49,521 nt of DNA from Collinsella sp. AF23-4AC. Lineage in GTDB: Bacteria > Actinomycetota > Coriobacteriia > Coriobacteriales > Coriobacteriaceae. The notes below the pieces were generated by a model. The model worked only from the letters and a program-made list of their open reading frames with translations, made no database searches and was not told the origin of the DNA. Positions 43,584-49,521 of the stretch are shown here, piece by piece; position 1 is the stretch's first letter; the number at the start of each line of letters is the position of its first letter. The stretch covers positions 5,260 to 54,780 of the forward strand of contig NZ_QRVE01000014.1 of assembly GCF_003462685.1 (NCBI RefSeq), written 5' to 3'. Made by a program: the position numbers and the translations under genes.

Positions 43584-45344
43584 GTGGCCGACCAGGACAT
43601 CAAGATGCTCATCGAGCGCATTATGGCCGAGGCCCGGACCCATCAGTCCGCCCGCTTCTCAAACGAAATCTACGCAGACGAGCCGATTCTCAAGACCGGC
43701 CGCCAGATGCAGAACTTCCTTCCCGACCAGTACCGCAAAATGCGTGAGATATCGCGTTGGCAAGAAGACCCCAAGGGCGGCGCGGGGCGTTGGCTTTCGG
43801 AAGCCGAGCTTTTCTACCGCCAAGGTCTGCTGATGGCCAACTTTGAGGACGACTGTCCCTACAACGGCACCTTTAAGTCGTACTTTCCCACCTACAACGC
43901 CATGAGCGACCGGCAGCTGCGCGGCTACTTTACCTGGCGCGCCCAAGTGCGCCGCGGAACTGTCGAGGAAACGTCTACGTCCTTTGCCTTTCTGTATCTC
44001 TATGAGCTGATTTGCGGCATTGGCGTAGATGACCCGCTCAATGGTTTTAACAAGATCAAGGCCTTTTGGGATGCCTACCGCGCCTTTGAGCCCGGCATCG
44101 ACCGGTTTGCACGCGTGTGGTTGCAGGACTACGCCGTGTTCCACGGGCTTGACCCCAAGCTGCTTCGTGATTCTAAAACCGTCATGTTCGATAACGCCCT
44201 TCTCGAGCTACGGCGCGCGGCACGAGACCTTGCACCCGCACCAACGCCGTCGGACCAGGCGCCCAAGCGTCGCAAGGCCTCCGAGCCCACGCTCCCCCTT
44301 CCGCCCGACGAGGCGCGCGAGGAACGACTCATGGCCGCCATCAATGCCCTCTCCACGTACAACCTAAGTAACTCGCGGCTCGACCGCAGCCACCACCGCG
44401 ATCTGCGCCACGTGGCGTGCGCCGTGTATGTCCGCATGGCGCGCTACTATGACACGCACCGAAAGACCGGCATCGTGGCGAGTTTATTTGGGGAGGAGAC
44501 GGCCATGCCCTACACCATGTTTGCGTCGGCCGTATTCTTTGCGCCCGAGCGCCACGAGGACTGCGAATACCGCCTAGATCCTATCCATATCTACCGTTGC
44601 CAAAACGGCTTTTGGGAATGCATGCGTATCCACGGTAGTAGGCAAAAGAGTAGCAAGCTCGGTGAAATGATGCGCGCCTGCGACCAACGCCTGCGCCTGG
44701 CGCTGGACCCCGCCCATCCCCTTAAGGAAGAAAAAGTCCCCAAATATCTGGCCAAGATTATCGATGACGAGATTGTGGCATGGCTTTCGTGGGACGCCGC
44801 ACACCAGCCCGTGAAGATTGATATCGATCTGAGTCAGCTGGGGCACATTCGGAGCGCCGCTGCGCAAACGCGCGAAGCGCTTTTGATCGACGAGGAGCGC
44901 GAGGACGATGCGCTCGCACAGGCTGACGTGGCGGGCTCCGAGCAGCTGGAAGCCAAGCCCGCGTCCGACGTGATTGCCGAGGCGGTCACGGTGCCCATGG
45001 GGCAGGATGATGCCGACGAGCCGACCATATCCACCGACCAGTTTGGTGTCGTGGCGCCGCTTCTCGCGCCAACGCCCACGTCCGCAGCAACAGCCTCCGC
45101 TGACGCTGCGAACGAACTCGCACCAGCCGCAGCCGTCTATCTGCGCGCACTGCTCGAGCAGAACACGGCGCAGGCGGCGTCGGCGGTTGAGAGGTCGGGG
45201 CAGAGCGAGGACATGCTCGTCGATCACATCAACGAGGCGCTCTTTGACCTGGTGGGCGACACCGTGATTGAATTTGGCGCGGCAGGGCCGCAGATTATCG
45301 AGGACTACGAAGCAGACGTGAGAGGATACCTAGACCATGAGTGA
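43584..45344 (+). CDS. TerB_N / TerB_C domain protein
   Basis: The 586-residue protein begins with GTG after GAGAGGAG. Residues about 55-190 match TerB_N (RWLSEAELFYRQGLLMANFEDDC, FPTYNAMSDRQLRGYFTWRAQVRRG), and about 480-586 match TerB_C (PAAAVYLRALLEQNTAQ, INEALFDLVGDTVIEFG, IEDYEADV). TerB domains are named for tellurite-resistance proteins and form helical metal-binding or scaffold folds. This two-ended form is reported with an ATPase and a superfamily-2 helicase in predicted DNA-processing systems (Ter-dependent stress-response analysis by Aravind's group, recalled). It overlaps the next gene by 8 bases. The exact role is unknown. Confidence 0.85.
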   Translation: MADQDIKMLIERIMAEARTHQSARFSNEIYADEPILKTGRQMQNFLPDQYRKMREISRWQEDPKGGAGRWLSEAELFYRQGLLMANFEDDCPYNGTFKSYFPTYNAMSDRQLRGYFTWRAQVRRGTVEETSTSFAFLYLYELICGIGVDDPLNGFNKIKAFWDAYRAFEPGIDRFARVWLQDYAVFHGLDPKLLRDSKTVMFDNALLELRRAARDLAPAPTPSDQAPKRRKASEPTLPLPPDEAREERLMAAINALSTYNLSNSRLDRSHHRDLRHVACAVYVRMARYYDTHRKTGIVASLFGEETAMPYTMFASAVFFAPERHEDCEYRLDPIHIYRCQNGFWECMRIHGSRQKSSKLGEMMRACDQRLRLALDPAHPLKEEKVPKYLAKIIDDEIVAWLSWDAAHQPVKIDIDLSQLGHIRSAAAQTREALLIDEEREDDALAQADVAGSEQLEAKPASDVIAEAVTVPMGQDDADEPTISTDQFGVVAPLLAPTPTSAATASADAANELAPAAAVYLRALLEQNTAQAASAVERSGQSEDMLVDHINEALFDLVGDTVIEFGAAGPQIIEDYEADVRGYLDHE

Positions 45345-46641
45345 TACCGCATCCGCAGCGCCCCGCGTACCCAAGCGCGTCGCTGCCGTCATTCTCAACT
45401 CGCTCAAGGGCGGCGTGGTCCCGCGCATCGGCCTTCCCTATATCACCGTGGGACGCGAGGTCGAGATTCGCGCCCTGCTCACCGATTTGAGTCTCATCGC
45501 CGATGGCGGCGCGAGCTTCCGCTTTTTAGTCGGTCGCTACGGCGCCGGCAAAAGTTTCTTGCTCCAGACCATCCGCACGCACGCCATGGGCGAGGGATTC
45601 GTCGTCGCCGATGCCGACCTATCCCCTGAGCGCCGCCTGCAGGGCGGCCAGGGACAGGGCCTTGCCACCTATCGTGAGCTCATCCGCAACATATCGACTA
45701 AAACGCGCCCCGAGGGCGGTGCGCTCAACCTTATCCTGGATCGCTGGGTCGCCTCGTGTGCCGATGCCGACGAGCCTGCCGTCAATGCCCAACTGGCGCC
45801 GCTCGAGGAAATGGTCCACGGCTTCGACTTCACCCGCATGCTCCGCCGCTACCGCGCGGCCGTATCCGAGGGCGACGAAGAAGCTATGAGCCGCGTGACC
45901 AAATGGATCCGCGGCGAATACCGCACCAAGAGCGAGGCTCGCGCCGAACTGGGGTCCTCAACCATCATCAGCGACGATGACTGGTACGACTACGTCAAAC
46001 TCATTGCGCGCTTTTTGGTCTGCAGCGGCTACAAGGGCATGCTGGTGCTCATCGACGAGCTCGTGAATCTGTATAAGATTCCCAACGCCATCACACGCCA
46101 ATACAACTACGAGAAGATCCTGACCATGTACAACGACACGCTCCAGGGCAAGGCGCAGTACCTGGGCATGATCATGGGCGGCACGCCAACCTCCATCGAA
46201 GACCGCCGCCGTGGCGTGTTCTCCTACGAGGCTCTGCGTAGCCGACTCGCTCAAGGCCGCTTTGCACGCGAGGATCTTAAGGACATGCTCGCGCCCATCA
46301 TCCGCCTGCAGCCACTCACCTACGAGGAGTTGCTGGTGCTGATCGAAAAACTCATGCAGATCCATGCTGGCTACTTTGGCTGGACGCCCACGCTTACCGA
46401 GAACGACTTGGTAAACTTCCTCAAGATTGAGTTTGGCCGCGTGGGAGCCGACACGCATCTGACGCCGCGTGAAGTCATTCGTGACTTTATCGAGTTGCTC
46501 GACATCCTATGCCAAAACCCCGACGCCAACGTGGCCGAGCTGCTGCAAAGCGTCGGCGGCGACGCGCTGGCGCCGGCAGCCGCAACAGGCGACACCGATA
46601 CCGCAGGCGGCGACCGTAACTTCGCCGAATTCACCATCTAA
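45337..46641 (+). CDS. BrxD-like (DUF2791) P-loop ATPase
   Basis: The 434-residue protein has Walker A GRYGAGKS (66-73), Walker B MLVLIDELVNL (Asp240, Glu241) and the spacing of the ATPase known as BrxD or DUF2791 in BREX phage-defence loci. The N-terminus IGLPYITVGRE fits too. It should act with the helicase and TerB-type partner on DNA, perhaps as a loader or clamp. It overlaps the upstream gene by 8 bases and is followed by a palindrome and the helicase gene. The sequence ends in a disordered Ala/Asp-rich tail. Confidence 0.87.
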   Translation: MSDTASAAPRVPKRVAAVILNSLKGGVVPRIGLPYITVGREVEIRALLTDLSLIADGGASFRFLVGRYGAGKSFLLQTIRTHAMGEGFVVADADLSPERRLQGGQGQGLATYRELIRNISTKTRPEGGALNLILDRWVASCADADEPAVNAQLAPLEEMVHGFDFTRMLRRYRAAVSEGDEEAMSRVTKWIRGEYRTKSEARAELGSSTIISDDDWYDYVKLIARFLVCSGYKGMLVLIDELVNLYKIPNAITRQYNYEKILTMYNDTLQGKAQYLGMIMGGTPTSIEDRRRGVFSYEALRSRLAQGRFAREDLKDMLAPIIRLQPLTYEELLVLIEKLMQIHAGYFGWTPTLTENDLVNFLKIEFGRVGADTHLTPREVIRDFIELLDILCQNPDANVAELLQSVGGDALAPAAATGDTDTAGGDRNFAEFTI

Positions 46642-46674
46642 CCTGCCAAAAAGGGACAGGTTTATTTTGGCAGG
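46642..46674. repeat. GGGAC-type palindrome between ATPase and helicase genes
   Basis: CCTGCCAAAA and its complement TTTTGGCAGG enclose AGGGACAGGTTTA. It starts right at the stop codon of the ATPase gene. Its loop carries the GGGAC core seen in the other palindromes of this window. Confidence 0.75.
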
Positions 46675-46757
46675 CTCTATCTGGGCAAACGTTGAAGCAG
46701 TAATGCAGCAAGCCACTGCCCGCCGCGTTGAGAGATTCGCTTTTGAAAGGAGGCCTC

Positions 46758-49199
46758 GTGAACGCCTTTGACCGCTACGCCCCGTTTATCCAAGACTTCA
46801 TCTACTCCCACGATTGGGAGAGCTTGCGCTCTATCCAGGTTGCCGCAGCTGATGCCATCTTTAACACGCAAGATAATGTGCTCCTGACGGCATCCACGGC
46901 TTCCGGCAAAACCGAGGCAGCCTTCTTTCCCATCCTGACCGAATTTTGGGAGAACCCGCCCGCGAGCGTGGGCGCCCTCTACATCGGCCCCCTCAAAGCG
47001 CTCATCAATGATCAGTTCGTCCGTCTCAATGACCTGTGCGAAGAAGCCGACATCCCCGTCTGGCACTGGCATGGCGACGTCTCGCAATCGCACAAGGCCA
47101 AACTCATCAAAAAGCCGAGCGGCATCTTGCAGATTACACCCGAATCGCTCGAGGCGCTCCTGATCCATAAGCACATGGCGATCCCGCGCATGTTTTGCGA
47201 CCTGCGCTACGTCGTCATCGACGAGGTTCATTCGCTCATGCGCGGCGACCGCGGCGGGCAGACGCTCTGTCTTATCGAGCGCCTCTCGCGCATGGCAGGC
47301 GTGCAGCCCCGCCGCATTGGCCTTTCGGCCACCATCGGCGACCCCGAGCGCACGGGCGCCTTTCTCTCGCAGGGAACGGGACGCGATTGCGTTATCCCCC
47401 GTTTTGAAGAACCGCGTCGCGTGTGGCGCATCTCCATGGAGCACTTCTACAACTCGGGCCCCCAGGCACAGCAGCGGGGATTCATGGGCACAGGTCCGCA
47501 GGAAGCCGAAGTGCTCGCATGCGAGCGCATCGAGGCGGCATCCGCGGCACTGCCCGCCGGCGCCCAAGACATGCGTCACAGCGGACAACTCACACAAGAG
47601 GAGCGCCGTCAACGTCGTGAGCGGGCACGGGGCAAGGCCGCTCCCAAGGACCGTCGCACTTCCTCAGCCCCCGAGGGCGAAGTCGACATCCCGCAGGCAA
47701 CCGAACAGGCACTGCTCAACCCCACCGACACCGCACCCGACAACGCCGACCCCGGCATGGGCTACATCTTTGAGCATACCCGCGGCCGCAAGTGCCTGGT
47801 CTTTGCCAACTCGCGCGAGGAGGCAGAGGCCGTATGCTCCATGCTGCGTAGCTACTGCGAGAGCCGGCACGAGCCCGACCGCTTTCTCATCCACCACGGC
47901 AATCTTTCGGCATCGCTGCGCGAGACGGCAGAAGAGCTCATGCGCGACGAGGAACAGGCACAAACGACCGTCACCACCTCTACGCTGGAGCTCGGTATCG
48001 ATATCGGCCGCCTGGAGCGTGCGTTTCAGATCGATGCGCCATTTACCGTCAGCTCCTTTTTGCAGCGAATGGGCCGCACGGGACGCCGCGATCTTCCGCC
48101 CGAGATGTGGTTTGTCATGCGCGAGGAAGAGCCCGAGCCGCGCACGATGATGCCCGAGACCATTCCGTGGAAGCTCCTGCAGGGCATCGCGCTCGTACAA
48201 CTCTATCGCGAGGAAAAGTGGGTCGAGCCGCCCGAGCTCGATCGACTCCCCTACAGCCTGCTCTACCACCAGACCATGTCGACGCTTGCCAGCACCGGCG
48301 AACTCACGCCGTCAGAGCTTGCCCAGCGCGTGCTCACGCTCAGCTATTTCCACCGCGTCTCGGCCGATGACTATCGCGCACTGCTACGTCACCTCATTAA
48401 GATCGACCATATCCAGGTCACCGAAGGTGGCGGGCTCATCGTGGGTCTCGCGGGCGAGCGCATCATCAACAACTTTAAGTTCTACGCCGTGTTTCAGGAA
48501 AACGAGGAGTTTACCGTCCGGAGCGAATCGGCCGAGCTGGGCACGATCGTTAATCCGCCCCCGCCCGGTGAGCGCATTGCCATCGCCGGCCATTGCTGGA
48601 TTGTCGAGGAAGTGGACTGGAAGCGCCACACCGTCTTTGCCACGCAGGTCAAGGGCCGGGTGCCGGCCTACTTTGGCGACTGCCCTGGAGACATTAACAC
48701 GCATGTGCTCGAGCGCATGCGCCAAGCGCTCACTGAACACGCGGCATATCCGTACCTTATGGGTAACGCACGGGCTCGCTTGGCGCAGGCTCGTCATACC
48801 GCCGAGATTTCGGGCGCGGGAACTAAGCCGCTCATCAACCTGGGTGGCGACACCTGGGTGCTCTTCCCCTGGTTGGGCAGCTACGCCTTCCTGGCACTCG
48901 AGCGCATGCTTAAAATCAAATGCGCCGCGGAGCTGGGCCTTCGCGGACTCGACCCGTCACGCCCATACTTTATGCAGTTTAAAATGAAGGCCGACGAGGA
49001 GACGTTCTTTGAGGTGCTCGCCGCCGAGGCCGAGAAGGACTTCGACCCCATCGACCTCGTCTATCCCGGCGAGGTGCCTTACTTTGACCGCTACGACGAG
49101 TTTGTTCCCGAAGAGCTCGTGCGCAAGGGCTTTGCCGAAGGCGTGCTCGACATCGAGGGTATGAAGCAGCGCGTTCTCGGCTGGCGCGACCACGCCTAA
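46758..49199 (+). CDS. Lhr-like DEAD/DEAH-box superfamily-2 helicase (BrxHI-like)
   Basis: From the GTG at 46758 (AGGAGG, four bases) the product has 813 residues. Motifs: Walker A ASTASGKT (45-52), DEVH (155-158), LSATIG, and RMGRTGRR (437-444), the pattern of Lhr-family helicases, with a winged-helix and Lhr-type C-terminal domain (about 470-813). A charged, low-complexity insertion (about 255-330) separates the two helicase halves. It is the largest member of the cassette. The mature system may unwind or translocate on DNA; a defence role is inferred from BREX relatives of its partner. Confidence 0.88.
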   Translation: MNAFDRYAPFIQDFIYSHDWESLRSIQVAAADAIFNTQDNVLLTASTASGKTEAAFFPILTEFWENPPASVGALYIGPLKALINDQFVRLNDLCEEADIPVWHWHGDVSQSHKAKLIKKPSGILQITPESLEALLIHKHMAIPRMFCDLRYVVIDEVHSLMRGDRGGQTLCLIERLSRMAGVQPRRIGLSATIGDPERTGAFLSQGTGRDCVIPRFEEPRRVWRISMEHFYNSGPQAQQRGFMGTGPQEAEVLACERIEAASAALPAGAQDMRHSGQLTQEERRQRRERARGKAAPKDRRTSSAPEGEVDIPQATEQALLNPTDTAPDNADPGMGYIFEHTRGRKCLVFANSREEAEAVCSMLRSYCESRHEPDRFLIHHGNLSASLRETAEELMRDEEQAQTTVTTSTLELGIDIGRLERAFQIDAPFTVSSFLQRMGRTGRRDLPPEMWFVMREEEPEPRTMMPETIPWKLLQGIALVQLYREEKWVEPPELDRLPYSLLYHQTMSTLASTGELTPSELAQRVLTLSYFHRVSADDYRALLRHLIKIDHIQVTEGGGLIVGLAGERIINNFKFYAVFQENEEFTVRSESAELGTIVNPPPPGERIAIAGHCWIVEEVDWKRHTVFATQVKGRVPAYFGDCPGDINTHVLERMRQALTEHAAYPYLMGNARARLAQARHTAEISGAGTKPLINLGGDTWVLFPWLGSYAFLALERMLKIKCAAELGLRGLDPSRPYFMQFKMKADEETFFEVLAAEAEKDFDPIDLVYPGEVPYFDRYDEFVPEELVRKGFAEGVLDIEGMKQRVLGWRDHA

Positions 49200-49225
49200 G
49201 ACCAGTCTTTTTGGGACGGGGAGAC

Positions 49226-49521
49226 TTATTTGTCGTGAAGGACAGTGCCGAGGAAGTCGGTGTCGAAGGGCACGGCTTCGGCAAAGGCGTAGTTGCCGTC
49301 GCTGGCGATGAGCAGGTAGTTTTCCTCGCCGCCGAACTCTGCATCGCCACATGGGACCACCCAGGCGTGGGCGAATACCTCGAGTGCCGTGGCAGCGCAA
49401 TCGCGCAGGAACGTCACATCGCTCCCCTCGCTTGCGCTCACGATATTGGCAACGTAGACGCCACCGACATGGTGACGCATAATTTCTTTCGCAAATTGAC
49501 AACCGCATAGCGGAACACGGC
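49226..49521 (-). CDS. spermidine-synthase-like protein, C-terminal part
   Basis: The last 98 or so residues of a protein whose start lies beyond the window. The readable part includes VGGVYVANIVSA, FLRDCAATALEVFAHAWVV and the final LHDK. This resembles the methyltransferase-like Rossmann region of spermidine synthases and of fused spermidine synthase-type proteins in actinobacteria. Without the catalytic N-terminal part the activity cannot be judged. It converges on the helicase gene with 26 bases between the stops. Confidence 0.6.
   Translation of the reverse strand, partial: RVPLCGCQFAKEIMRHHVGGVYVANIVSASEGSDVTFLRDCAATALEVFAHAWVVPCGDAEFGGEENYLLIASDGNYAFAEAVPFDTDFLGTVLHDK

Noticed and set aside
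43584..49199. A complete BREX locus
   Set aside because: Only the ATPase and helicase resemble BREX parts; no PglX methylase, PglZ or BrxC-type gene is in the window.
1..49521. CRISPR array, prophage or insertion sequence with transposase
   Set aside because: No regularly spaced short repeats, phage structural genes, integrase or transposase were found. The inverted repeats seen are single palindromes.

Overview
The window is GC-rich bacterial DNA with short intergenic gaps and strong AGGAGG-type ribosome binding sites. The gene set suggests an anaerobic or fermentative gut actinobacterium of the class Coriobacteriia, most likely Collinsella or a close relative. Signs of this are lactate dehydrogenase coupled to electron-transfer flavoproteins, a branched-chain amino acid ABC importer with Tat-type lipoprotein binding proteins, a sortase signal of the LAXTG type, a keto-deoxygluconate permease, and families of GGGGAC-type palindromes. 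The genus is inferred from this look and from memory, not from a search.

Left part (1-11.7 kb, almost all on the minus strand): a structured untranslated block at the left edge; the translation operon infC-rpmI-rplT with a leader attenuator and a probable AUA start on infC; a tRNA-Leu(CAA) with a duplicated 3' end; a transglutaminase-like protein; class II aldolase; and a recJ-rel-metallohydrolase cluster in which RecJ is fused to a RecQ-like helicase.

Middle (11.7-34.6 kb): a BASS-family transporter, a CutC/GalT-like pair, a PadR-DUF1700 stress-type operon with a truncated third gene and a cluster of palindromic repeats, the complete livK-livK-livH-livM-livG-livF importer, homoserine dehydrogenase followed by a short-chain dehydrogenase remnant, a CPA2 antiporter, a single-chain purL, a DMT exporter, a GGDEF membrane protein, a KdgT permease and azlCD. 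Amino-acid uptake, export and synthesis (liv, azlCD, hom) are well represented.

Right part (34.6-49.5 kb): an HD hydrolase; the operon for an FAD-linked 2-hydroxyacid dehydrogenase with EtfB and a ferredoxin-fused EtfA (electron-confurcating lactate dehydrogenase type); a five-gene locus of unrecognised exported proteins, one with a LAXTG sorting signal; a DUF554 protein; and a three-gene cassette of TerB_N/TerB_C protein, BrxD-like ATPase and Lhr-like superfamily-2 helicase. This cassette is the best candidate for a poorly described DNA-processing or defence system. The window ends in the C-terminus of a spermidine-synthase-like protein.
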